Below are positions 45,810 to 56,077 of a DNA stretch of 64,000 nt, piece by piece. Within the stretch, counting starts at the first letter, position 1. Each line of letters opens with the position of its first letter. Source of the DNA: Hypoxylon rubiginosum (taxonomy: Eukaryota > Ascomycota > Sordariomycetes > Xylariales > Hypoxylaceae); NCBI GenBank assembly GCA_902806565.1, contig CADCXA010000029.1, positions 1,116,001 through 1,180,000 of the forward strand, given 5' to 3'. Position numbers and translations under genes: made by a program. Below the pieces are notes generated by a model. The model was given only the letters and a program-made list of their open reading frames with translations. It was not told the origin of the DNA and did no database searches.

Positions 45810-47346
45810 GTTGGCGGTGGACTGGCGGGCAGAGAGTTTTCTAAGGTGTCTTTCTCTTCCACTTGAAGCTGAAACTCCGGCTCAGCTCGACCACAGAGTC
45901 GGATACATGGTCGACGAGGTGGGAAGACGGAAAATATGAGTAGTCATACATGCCGCCTCGATCGCGCGTCCGCTCCTTGTCACATGGAAATTGTCCTCGG
46001 CGAGTAATGAGGAGCTTCGGACATGCTGCCCTCTTGGGATCTTCGTCAATCTACTCACATGGGTAATTAGCTTCCCGGCTCTACACAACACAACACACCT
46101 CCAAGCTACCCCAGTTTCCCCAAACTTCTCCACGATAATTGTAGTCAGCTAGTTAGCTAGCGCAAGGCCCGGGAGAGCAGGGCCCCCTTGGCTGGTGGGG
46201 ACCGGGATATCAAGCTTTTTTAAAAGCTCATTCGACGGCACTCGACGGCTTGGTACGGGCTGGGGTTGCAGTGAACTGCAATGGAACACTGTGTGCGTGC
46301 CCGCCGTGCCCTCACCTGCATCGAGGCTGGCACCATCAGATCAAGAAAAACCGTGTCGCTACTTGACAACACGAGTAAATACCAGGTAGATAAGTAGGAC
46401 TTGTAGGTATGTGAGACTTCATATCTGTCTCCCATTAAATTAGTAGTTCTGTTGGTGTACTTAGTAGTTAGAAGTTAGCAGTCACATGTTATCGTGGATG
46501 AGAGTTCGGCAGATTCTGAGATGAGATGGACATGGTCAATTTCCTGTTCCTCAATTTTTTTCTCACGCGAGCACCACCGGCGTCCTTCGTAGATCAGCCC
46601 AACTCGTAAATCTAACCTATTTGGGTACAGCATCTCAGATGTAAGAGTTTACTATGTGGTGATGCCAAGCCTCGTCGCGGTTCTCGATGCCCGACTAACC
46701 CCACGAAGTTGGTGGACTATTGGAGCCCGTTCGGACAGACATGGTTGGATTAGGAACAAGAGAGGTCCATCTGTCTCCCCGATTAGGCAACTAGAATATA
46801 CCCTAGCACCATGACATCACCCATCTCCGACTCTTGGCTTGCGGTGAAAATGAAGATCTACTAAGACAAATTAATTCCTAGGATCTTTTCGCACTAAACC
46901 CCGCAACTCTTTCCCATCCCTTACCATCCATCGCTGTCTTACTCTGGGATGATATGTGCGTGACCCGCGCAAAACCAGTAAACATCCTGGAATTGGCAAA
47001 GCTGACCAACCCCCCTAGCAATAGTAGATGTTGCGCAGCCGGGATAACAACAACACGGACGGGGATAATGGATGTGCGGAGAGAAAACAACATGAGGGGT
47101 AAGTAGCGACGGGGTGGTCGACAACAAGCTAGACTCGACGTGCTCCGGTTAGGGATGACAGAACAAAAAGGCGGTTCGTATGTCGCAATGCCGGGGTGTG
47201 GCATCCAGTGTGTTGGAGTGCTCGTGCGATCGCGAATTGTTTTCAAGATCTGCTTCCCGCCCTCTTTGGCCAACTCGTCCCTTTGGGTGTCCGTCCTCCC
47301 GTCTCTCGCCATCTAGCACTTTGATGCTGCCAAAGACAAGTTCATC
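45810..47346. other. divergent promoter region, no gene supported
   Basis: About 1.5 kb between two head-to-head genes. Short frames (46195-46389 plus, 46878-47312 minus and others) have no motif and overlap the presumed 5' leader of the DUF3712 gene. An AGCTTTT/AAAAGCT mini-hairpin occurs near 46215. Confidence 0.5.
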
Positions 47347-48762
47347 ATGGCGTCGGCCTTTCATGAAGACGTTTCCCACTATGAGCACAGCAGTCCCTCT
47401 ACGTCTGTACATGGCGGTAGGGGCGTTGGTGGTGGTGATGGCGAACGAGCGTCAGACGCTCCACTAAGACCGAGCGACGACGTATCTTCAACCAGCCATG
47501 TTCAAGAGAAGGCACCTGCCGTCGCCCCTCTCAACAAGAAGCAGAAGTTCAAGCGCCATTGCGGACGGTTCTGGTGGTGGTATTTGATAGGATTGATCAT
47601 CCTCCTCGCTATCCTCCTACCAATCTTGTAAGTATTTGTTCAAGGAGAGAGAGAAGGTGAACTGGTGTATTAACAAGCAGTTAGATTCCTGGTGATCATT
47701 CCAGCCCTCGTACAGCGCATTATCAACGACCAGCCGATGCCAATTAGCGGGGGAGCATTCATAGTTTTATCCCCAACCCAATTGAACGTCTCCGTCACCA
47801 CAACTCTTGATACACCACTGCCAGCAGATATTGACCCTGTGACGCTTTTCATGTACAACAAGGACACACCAAATTTCTCGCCCTTCGTCAATATTACCCT
47901 ACCGCCACTGCACGTGGACGGCCAGACAGATATTGTTATCACGGACCAGACAGTAACAATAACCAACGAGACCGAGCTCATCACCTGGTTTGGTGAGGTC
48001 TTCGATCAACCGAAGGTCACATTATCCACCCGAGGCGACACCACGGTTCGTCTAGGGAAGCTACACTCGAGCGCGCATATCGAGAAGACTGTTGAAGTGG
48101 ATTCGCTTAACAAGCTCAGCGGCTTTGGCATTGAGCATATGCAGCTCATGTTGCCTGCTCTAGATAACGGCACCAACATCCAGGGAACTCTCAACTTACC
48201 AAACTGGGGTGCTCTCTCTCTCGGCATCGGCAACTTGTCGCTTAATCTGCTAGCAGGAGACGTCAGACTCGGTCTTATCACTGTTTACGATGTCCTGCTG
48301 CCTCATGGCAACAATTCGAAGTACTTCAACGGCGAGTTGTTCCTCGACGTGCTTCTGCAGAACTTCGGGACGATCCTCACCAGTCAGGAGGACGCGCTGA
48401 ACAACGGTAACATTCAGATCGACGCGACGGGCAATGCTACCGTCGTCAACGGCGAGCACATCCGTTACCTAGAGGCCATCCTCAACAATAGGCGTGTATC
48501 GTCTACTATACCTGTCACTAAGTTGCTGGGCGACCTCATCAGCAGCTTTACCAATGGCAGTGATGTTTCCATACCCGCATTATTCGACGAAATCTTCGGC
48601 AATTCTACCTTCATCGAGGAAGTCTTGACGCATTGGAACACAGTGGGCACCAATGCGACGGCGACGAAGAGGTCTCTACCAATTGCGCGACGAGGCCCAG
48701 GGGCACTGAGTTTGCTCAAACTGGGAATGAAAATGGGCACGAAGTGGCTCGCAACGATTTAA
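47347..48762 (+). CDS. DUF3712 family membrane protein
   Basis: Exons 47347-47627 and 47685-48762 (452 residues). The 57-bp intron has donor GTAAGT and acceptor TTAG; phase 2 joins to Leu. Residues 1 to about 78 are a polar, cytosolic-type N-tail ending in a basic cluster (NKKQKFKRH). One strong transmembrane helix follows, created across the splice (WWWYLIGLIILLAILLPILF, then LVIIPALVQ), giving a type II topology. The luminal or external part is beta-rich with many N-glycosylation sequons. It contains the DUF3712 region (LGLITVYDVLLPHGNNSKYF, then LDVLLQNFG). The biochemical role of DUF3712 is unknown; it is often found in fungal ER, vacuole or surface proteins with LEA14-like beta folds. 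The C-terminus is basic (RRGPGALSLLKLGMKMG). Confidence 0.88.
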
Positions 48763-49366
48763 TGTAATGATTAGTTTACTGCTATGATGCTTAATGTTAA
48801 GTTAATGACATATGAAGTTTGAGATTCACTCAAGACATGAGAAATAAACTATTAGATACCACAAAACTAAGGTAGTCCGTCTCAAGATATAGTGTAAAAA
48901 TGCCTCTCTTTAGAGGTGCATGTTATAAAACAAAGATGGTAGTTACTTCATATTTGACAGGCTTCCATGAAAGACCAGTTGATGGCCCCTTTTCTCTCTA
49001 ATACTACCTGAGGTAAGCGGCTTCGAAAGTCTCTTGAGCCTAGGCAATACCTCCTTGAGAGATCCTGAACCATAAATAGCATGTCAGAAGCCGCACTTAG
49101 CACATAGCTAACCGTCTGACCTAACACACAGATCTCTACAAATTAATATTAAAACTCGCGGTATATATTATCAAACTTCACTCGTTAAATGCCTTTCACA
49201 CATCGGTTGCTCTCGCCTATGAGATTACCAGACATACAAATCGGTACCTATGTGAAAGCTCCTTTAATAGTAATCACATTCGAATCAAGCGGACTATTTG
49301 GCTTCTTACGACATTTATGCTACATTATAATATCTTACTAACGAATGGATCCCTTAAACCTAATAA
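48763..49366. other. convergent 3' intergenic region
   Basis: About 600 bp of AT-leaning sequence between the DUF3712 gene (plus) and the three-exon hypothetical gene (minus). No gene or clear structure is seen. Confidence 0.5.
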
Positions 49367-50144
49367 TCATAATCTTGAAGCCCGCCGAGCTTCTTCTTCT
49401 TTTTCTTCTTTCCTCCCCTGCTCCATTTGGTACGCCAATATGGAACCGGACTTAATCTCGTATGGGGATTTCGGGTATTTGATACCAGATCGGGGCCACT
49501 CTCGAGATTCCGGAGGATAACTTCCCCAAATCCAGAATTGCGGGTTTTTCCCAGCTACAATACCCCTTTCATCATCTGTCATTGCTCGAACTACTTTGTT
49601 TTTAATGTTGTTATCCTCGCAAATCATATATATATGACCATGGAGATTGCAAACTTCTTCAGATATTCCTAAGCGAAGAGTGAGATGGAAGTCATCTAGA
49701 GATGAGATCCTCTCATTCTTGACATAGGCGGTCGTGCTGTAGGGATGTCCTTCTGACCTATGTGTATATTTAGTACCTAACTTGTTGGGTCTGAACTGGT
49801 TTAAACACTAGATGGATCGGTGTACTTACGCAATCCAGGCATAACTCAGGCCGTATTTCTTTACTTCGCTATGAACTAGAGTCTCCATAGATTCCACAAC
49901 GTCCTTTGCGTGTTTGGGACCAGGTTCAACCCAAGTTACCTGATAATACTTAGTTCAAGACGGGGAATGAGATAGCTTAAGAGACAAGTGGACTTACCTT
50001 CGGATCATCAATCGTACCTGTACCAATATGCCGTTTGCCCCTGAATATTCGGCCCTGGAATCTGAATTCATGTGGTGCACCTCGTCCGAGCTTCATCCCC
50101 TGCACCCAAATAACATCTTCCGGCTTCTTACGGCGGCCATACAT
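49367..50144 (-). CDS. hypothetical 215-residue protein, three exons
   Basis: Exons 50144-49998, 49939-49830 and 49757-49367 sum to 216 codons. Both introns (58 and 72 bp) have GTAAGT donors and CAG/TAG acceptors, and the phases close exactly. The product begins MYGRRKKPEDVIWVQGMKLG. It continues through RIFRGKRHIGTGTIDDP and VTWVEPGPKHAKDVVESMET, then DFHLTLRLGISEEVCNLHGH and FWIWGSYPPESREWPRSGIK, and ends in a basic/acidic coil (EQGRKEEKEEEARRASRL). I do not recognise a named domain. The HLTLRL and HGHIYM segments recall the paired HxTx motifs of 2H phosphoesterases, but the match is too weak to assign. It has no signal peptide or membrane segment. Only the last exon forms an obvious open frame, so the gene is easily missed. 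The reading is supported by protein-like composition and matching splice phases. Confidence 0.75.
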
Positions 50145-51176
50145 TTAATCCAACCTAATTTCAATACACGCTAAATGTATTAATGCTTATCACAGGTTTG
50201 TGTCAGCGATCTTTTGTCGTCTGAAATAGTGAAAGCAAGGGAATTTCCAAGAAGCTATATACCACTTCACATCGACAAAGACACTGAGAATCTACAAAGG
50301 TTAATCGTATAATCACCAAGTCTTTTCACTTTGTTCATCATCTACGAGCTGCTTGGTTCCATGATTTTTGGTTTTGGAAGTTGATAAATATAACCATGAT
50401 CAGACCCCGATTTACTTTCCTGTGTGTAACACGATACATTGAATTATCCTACCATCCTTCTCATTCTCTCCTTCAACTACCGGGGGACCCTTCACTGTTT
50501 AAATAGTGAGTTTTTATTTTCTGTAGTATTACCATAGTCCCTGCTTGATATATGTGTTCTAGGTAGTTGAGGTGATGTGTGAGGTACCAATAAAACCCCA
50601 AGAAATTAAAAATAATCACGATTAAACACTTTAATATAACACGAAGTTCGTAAATATAAAATGTTATTTGTTCTACGAGGTTATCTACCTAACCTCATAA
50701 GTATACTATATAAGATGTAATTAACTATACATACCTACCTAAAGTATATGAGGTACTTGAGTAATAAGAGAAACCTTACTTTATCTAAACGCTGAAGCCT
50801 AGAGATCTTGTACTATACCTGACTATATCCCCTTGTGTTCCAGGCACCCACGTGGTCTGTGCACCCAAAGTGGTCTGTGCTCTGGAGAGCTTTTGGCTCG
50901 GCTTCGCACTCAGCTTAGATTCCTAGAAACCAAGCTTTCTACATCATCTTTTTGCACCCACATTGTTTCCTAAGTGAGTGCAACACCTTGAAAATTTTCT
51001 TCCTAAATACATCGTGTAAAAAGGGACTTTTATTACAGATAAACTTTGCTCTTTATTGGTTGCTGTTCACTTGTACAAAGCAATTTGGCGACGCTTTGTT
51101 GCGTAATGGATGAACTCTTGTCAAGTTTTCTTTCAAACACTGTTAGCATGTGACCTTTTCATTGGGGTTCTCAATA
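50145..51176. other. intergenic, AT-leaning
   Basis: About 1 kb between two minus-strand genes, the upstream side of the hypothetical gene and the 3' flank of the SRPK-like kinase gene. The stretch 50580-50790 is clearly AT-rich but lacks the extreme composition of the main block. No gene is supported. Confidence 0.5.
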
Positions 51177-52859
51177 TCATAGTATATTTTGTAGCAAGAC
51201 ACGCCATCCTTTTGTTACTAACTGTGGCAATATGCTTGAACCTTCTTCCAGCCAAAGACCGGCCACTCGAGGTGCAGAAATCCATAAAGCCGGGACAGCC
51301 ATGAATGCAACTACCAAAGCAGGCAACATGATGCCGAAGTCGCGTTTAAATACCCTATACCCGAGGAGCTTTCTAAGAGAAGCGTACCTGATCCCTGCTC
51401 CAATCCAAGGATGTGAGATGACTTCGTCAATGTCAATGCGCTCCGCCGGGTCGTATCTCAGCATCCTCCGCAAAAGATCTGCGAGTTCTAGCACCTCTTT
51501 CCGAGTGTACTGCCATGTAATGAACTCCGAATTTGGATACAAAGATGCATATTCAGAGCCTTGGAGTTCACGAAGGACTTTTCTCTCTTCTCCCAGACTA
51601 GCCTCGAAAACGTCAGAGTATCCGCTCCCGTCTGTTAAGCGATGCCGACTTTTCTCAATTCTCTCAACTTTCGTTTCCCGCGGTGCCTTTCTTTCGGGTG
51701 AAGTAAGTGGCTTCATAGGTTCAGGCTTGGTTTCTTCGCCAGCTGGTGCGGGTGTCCGTATAGAGCGTAGAATTTTATCAAACATTTCCACGTAGGCCAT
51801 TGAATATAACTTCGGAAGCGGCCCTAAATAAACCTCGATACTATCAACAGGTATATTGGTTACTCCACCGAGGGGGGGCTCAAACAGAACGCTGCTTGTG
51901 CGAACTTCATACAACGTGCATGCTAATGACCAGATGTCGCTGTACAGTCCTGGAACTCCAGTCCCGTTAAACATGATTTCTGGCGGCGCATATTGATTTG
52001 GAATGCCAGTAGACCGAGGCGGTGTCGCGGCGAAAAACGATTCACCAAAATCGACAATCGTAATTGATGCAGTTGACAGATTCCTGCACCAGTATTCGTC
52101 TGCTCGCTGCACGCAATATTCCGGGGCCCTGGGTACCGAGGATCTCCCTGATTCTATCGTAACGTCTACACACTCGGGTTCTCCCAATATATCCAACATC
52201 TGGTCTTTGTCGAGATCGTCAACACCTTCGATTTGCATAAGAATATTTTCTGGTCTGAAGTCGCCATGACCTATTCCATGACTATGGAGAAAGTGTAAGG
52301 CTTTGGCGATTTGACGGCATGCCTCTTTCGCTTCGATATCGGTTTGTTCTAGAAAGTCCCTCTTGGACATGCGCCAGTCGGAAACTGTCCACCCGAGGAC
52401 TGGCATTACAAGACATAGATGCCGACCGTTAGGGCCTTCGATCCAGAACTGCTCTGAGGGTATTGTTAAGTGATTTTCTTCCAGCTCCTTTAAAGTGCAT
52501 CGATTTCGCAAGTAGCTGTATATCCTCTCTTCATTGCCCCTGGACGAATGTTCAGCAGCCATGACCTTGACTGCTCTCCATTTCCCTAGGAGGATATCAC
52601 GGCAGAGCCAAACAATTCCAAATCCACCGTGTCCGAGCTTGTGGACGACCTCGAATCGGCCTTCTAAGACATCATCTAGGTGTACAGGATGATTTCCGCC
52701 CTTATTGTATGATTGAACATCCTCAATGCCCAGGATGCCCTGCATAGACTCGTATTCAATTGTCTCATCTGCGGAGATTCCATTGGCGTTGGTTAAGGCC
52801 TCAGAATCTCGTCTGCTTCCTGTGGTGTCTCTCGAGCCTGTCATTATATCATTGGGCAT
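51177..52859 (-). CDS. SRPK-like protein kinase with C-terminal hydrophobic segment
   Basis: Single exon, 560 residues. The N-tail (1-65) is Ser/Thr rich. The kinase domain starts at GRFEVVHKLGHGGFGIVWLC (Gly-rich loop), with AVKV Lys98. The catalytic loop is GHGDFRPENILM (Asp200), in which the usual Lys is Arg and the HRD Arg is Gly. The metal-binding motif is IVDFGES (Asp270), then NQYAPPEIMF and SDIWSLACTLYEV. Insertions in both lobes (notably about residues 209-262, with an acidic DDLDKDQMLD) are like the spacer of SR-protein kinases, so CMGC/SRPK-like is the best fit. Unlike SRPKs it ends with a hydrophobic helix (FGIMLPALVVAFMAVPALWI) before a short tail, suggesting membrane anchoring. 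Fungi carry many such divergent SRPK paralogues. The substrate is unknown. Confidence 0.88.
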   Translation of the reverse strand: MPNDIMTGSRDTTGSRRDSEALTNANGISADETIEYESMQGILGIEDVQSYNKGGNHPVHLDDVLEGRFEVVHKLGHGGFGIVWLCRDILLGKWRAVKVMAAEHSSRGNEERIYSYLRNRCTLKELEENHLTIPSEQFWIEGPNGRHLCLVMPVLGWTVSDWRMSKRDFLEQTDIEAKEACRQIAKALHFLHSHGIGHGDFRPENILMQIEGVDDLDKDQMLDILGEPECVDVTIESGRSSVPRAPEYCVQRADEYWCRNLSTASITIVDFGESFFAATPPRSTGIPNQYAPPEIMFNGTGVPGLYSDIWSLACTLYEVRTSSVLFEPPLGGVTNIPVDSIEVYLGPLPKLYSMAYVEMFDKILRSIRTPAPAGEETKPEPMKPLTSPERKAPRETKVERIEKSRHRLTDGSGYSDVFEASLGEERKVLRELQGSEYASLYPNSEFITWQYTRKEVLELADLLRRMLRYDPAERIDIDEVISHPWIGAGIRYASLRKLLGYRVFKRDFGIMLPALVVAFMAVPALWISAPRVAGLWLEEGSSILPQLVTKGWRVLLQNIL

Positions 52860-53337
52860 TTTGGGCGATCTAAGGAGATATTATCTCTGCAGTGGAAAGA
52901 ACCCGGTAACTGGCACAGCCTGGGTAATTGGAGCCATATATAAAATAATGTAAAGAGGACGTAACAATAGAAGAGCACCATTTAATTTAGAGGACATTAA
53001 ATGCATTGTTAAAACCAGACTGTTCTGTAAGTATCGCTTTGTTACCACTCTATCATTCGAAGGGAAACGGGCATAGCTGTCAAAGGGCGAGCCGCATGTC
53101 AAAACAAAGAAGCTGTCAGCGCTGTTGGGAAATGTCTCACATATCATTTCTCACACAATTTAATACCAACTTTCACAGCCACCTCTCTCATTGCCCGTAT
53201 AACTTATCTCTAGAGAAGTGGTAGTGAAAAATGAGCAGGGACCTATATATTCGAAGCGCCGTAAAATCTCAACTTTAGAATTATAGTGATGGCAATGATG
53301 CTGAAGAGGGATGCTAACAACTACTCACCTTTAGGGC
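52860..53337. other. intergenic 5' of the kinase gene
   Basis: About 480 bp. Small frames on both strands have no motif. This is the presumed promoter of the minus-strand SRPK-like gene and the 3' flank of a decayed gene. Confidence 0.45.
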
Positions 53338-53982
53338 TTACGTCCTCGAATCACCAACAACCGGGATAGCGGTGAAGCCGTGGCATTCGGGGAGACAGGT
53401 GAGCAGCCACAGAGCGAGGACCGGGTGTGATGGAAGCGAACCAAGCGTCCCGTCAAGTTTCGCACAGATGAATTCATGCTCTCTAGGATTGAGCAAACGT
53501 CTCACTTCAGATTTCTTTGCAAGGCGCGTAGCTGCGGCAGCATCTGTCAGGAAGGAAACCAATTAATACACTAAACCACTCAGCAATAAGTGTCTGTACT
53601 TACTTTCACTAAGTGTGAGATTGCATTCAAGTAATTGCAGCTTCAATATCGTGATACTTATTTCTAGCTTTTGTACATCGTCTTTAAGCTGCTTCTTCAG
53701 GTCTCCAACTACCAGCTTTATGCGTTTGAGCTTGCTATCGCTACACGCTGAAGATAGAACTCGTTGAGAGATCCCAATTGCTCGCGCAATTGTCAGACCA
53801 ATTCGGAGAACTTCTGGAGGTAGTCGGAAGACAACAGCCTAGGATCACTCTTGGCATTGATCAAGTTTAACGCCTCCGTTAAAGCCTGAAGCTGGAGCTC
53901 TAATCCGTCTGTAATTATTTACCGTTTTCTTCGTAAGCTTGATAAGCTCAGGAATTGCCGCCATGACCCCGACTACCTCCAT
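53338..53982 (-). pseudogene. decayed helical-domain gene (NLR/Helo-like N-terminus suspected)
   Basis: Minus-strand protein-like segments lie in order but in different frames. From 53982 it reads MEVVGVMAAIPELIKLTKKT. After a frame change it reads LELQLQALTEALNLINAK, then SDPRLLSSDYLQKFSELV, a TGA (53793-53795), and QLREQLGSLNEFYLQRVAIA. After another frame change come KLVVGDLKKQLKDDVQKLEI and LKLQLLECNLTLSE. Then there is a plausible intron (GTAAGT donor, CTGACAG acceptor) and NAAAATRLAKKSEVRRLL. The 14-base GTAAAT...CAG near 53906 is too short to be an intron, so it marks a frameshift. The helix-rich pattern resembles the N-terminal signalling domains of fungal NLR-like proteins, but this is weak. 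At least two frameshifts and one stop make it non-functional. Confidence 0.4.
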
Positions 53983-54506
53983 GACAGGCTAGTTGTGCCG
54001 GAGAAAGAATCACTCAGTGTTAAAGAGACGAATGGTCGCATTCCGGCATGCGTATGGCATATTGAGAATATACAATCTCGTATGTACCTAGGTAGGCTAA
54101 CAGCGAGCGAGCAAAGGCGTGTTCTTAGCTGCCTTAGTTCCAAACTCGGCTGTAACAACACGAGACAATATGGCTCATCGCGATGAACTTTCTGAGATTA
54201 CACATGAGAACAGAATAGAGGAAGATTCTAATAATTTCTGTAAGTGCCTCTATACTTGCCTGCCAATTATGTGCCTACCTAGATACATAGGGGTAGGGGT
54301 TGAACAGAACATTCTCTAACTATGTATTGAGCATTTCCGTGTTTGCCGGATCTTGTTGAATATCTGGCAGCGGCGTGGTATAAGTCCATACGCTCAAAAG
54401 AGCTTCCAATACCGCCTGGTAAACGTCGCGTGCGTTGGATCTGTGTAAGATCAGCCCTTTAACGTTTAATTTGCAAAATTGTTGTAGTAATAAGAGCAGA
54501 ATGTGA
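53983..54506. other. intergenic, no gene supported
   Basis: About 520 bp. Short frames at 53995-54186 and 54119-54319 have no recognisable content. An upstream exon of the decayed gene that follows may lie here but could not be fixed. Confidence 0.4.
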
Positions 54507-55298
54507 GTGCAATTGTTCGTTACTGACTATAGACAGAAATGTGGGCTTCACTTGTATGACGATTATGTAGAGCTAGTACCTGGCTCGTTGAACAGGTTTG
54601 AAGACGAGCTACGATCAATGAACCAACGTCAAACGACCAAGGGTTCGGAAGGAAGCCCCTCGAGTTGGATGTCTTCAATTGGATATCTTTTCAGGCGGGA
54701 GTTTCAGAAGGTGCCACTCGGAGCCTTAAGGTCCAGCCAGAGTACCTCACTTCCACTTCATAACATACACCATCATTCGGCCACCAGTACTCCTCTCGAT
54801 TCGAAGATTCTTCACGTTTTATATTGCATCCATGATAGCCGGACTGGGGTCAGATTCCACCAGCAAAGACTACACAACATTCGCACTGATAAGCAATTAT
54901 TCTTGTTCCTGAAGGGGCTTTATTACAGACATCGAAACCTTCTGTCCTGGTTCAGGTTAAGGACCGTATCGAAGGTGATGATAAACAGGGTACGCAAATT
55001 CTATTTTAGACCTTTCTATCGCACCTAGATTATGCTGTATACGGCGAGAACTATTTAATCCACTACTTCAGGAACCCTCATTGCAGCTACTGTTGGCTGG
55101 GGGGTCTATTTCGAGGAGGGCTGGCACTGGGAGTCCATATATTTCATCATAGTAGTTTTAGTGGTGACGGGGAGTTTGGCGTTCGGTGTAGCGTGGACTG
55201 TGTCTAAAGGAAACATACAAGGGGCGTTTGCCATTTCAAGCTACTGGATAACACTTGGCAGCTTGTTATTGGGATACCTCGCGCTTAGGAGTTCATGA
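54507..55298 (+). pseudogene. decayed fungal hypothetical with C-terminal membrane helices
   Basis: Three recognisable pieces are no longer in one frame. Piece 1 (54507 to about 54990) includes RQKCGLHLYDDYVELVPGSL and HVLYCIHDSRTGVRFHQQRL, then LFLFLKGLYYRHRNLLSWFR LRTVSKV. Piece 2 (about 55028-55085, another frame) reads GENYLIHYFRNPHC. Piece 3 (55071-55298, first frame again but after a TAG and a TAA) is a clean two-helix membrane tail, VGWGVYFEEGWHWESIYFII through FGVAWTVSKG and AISSYWITLGSLLLGYLALR. This order and these motifs match a common ascomycete family of unknown function. A linker normally expected between pieces 2 and 3 is missing and no splice phase rescues the reading. Deletion plus frameshift is the likeliest cause. 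The tail itself looks well conserved, so decay is recent. Confidence 0.6.
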
Positions 55299-56077
55299 TT
55301 TCCAGACGCCGGCCTCTATAAAGACTGGCCATGATGGTAGGGTAACTTGGGGAAAAATAGATATGTGTCAGTCAGGTTCTGCTTGTATCAAGAACGTAAT
55401 AAACAGATACGGCCGTTAAAGACATAACCCTAGATCAGGACGAAAGATGGGAAAGTGATTGATATGGATACTACCCGCACTTGCAAGAATTAATGTATAA
55501 CGCCGAGACCATTCTGCTGCAGCGAGGGAAAGGGGCGTAAAAGTCCGTTGGTTGCCAGGGTCTAATTATGGCGCGGATACGGCTGACAATGCGTAACGGC
55601 GTAACAGTACTACGAGCATTGAAATAAGCCTATGGATTATCCGAGCACACGTGGGATAGGGATAGAACACCGAGAACTTCTTATGTACAACATGTAATCG
55701 AGGCTGTGGTACTGAACTACATGCCGTGCTCAAAAGTTCCTAACTCAAAGCAAGAGGGATATACGCTCAAACCAAAGAATCAACGGAAATCCTTATTCCC
55801 GTTCCAACATATCACGCCATCCTCGCCGGTTGTTAGTCCAGCCTACCTGCAACATAGGATCTTAGCAGGAAAGCCGAGCCGACAGCATGTCTTAACGAAG
55901 TAATTCGAGCCGGAGTCAATTCGCAGTCGAAAATATGAGCAGCACACCAATTCACGGGTGCTCGGTTGTCCAAAGCGAGGGGCTTTTTGTAACAGCTTTT
56001 TAGGGCTGGTTCATGTCAAACGGTCAGCCATCCTACATGGACAGCATAATCAATATATCTAGAGAAGCATCGTACCT
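55299..56077. other. intergenic, no gene supported
   Basis: About 780 bp of ordinary composition. An isolated 65-residue frame (55706-55903) has no motif. No repeat or RNA gene is seen. Confidence 0.5.

Noticed and set aside
46878..47412. Minus-strand frames upstream of the DUF3712 start
   Set aside because: No motif, they overlap each other, and they lie in the probable 5' leader of the plus-strand gene.
53902..53915. 14-base GT...AG segment treated as an intron to rescue the decayed gene
   Set aside because: Far below minimum intron length. A frameshift is the better explanation.
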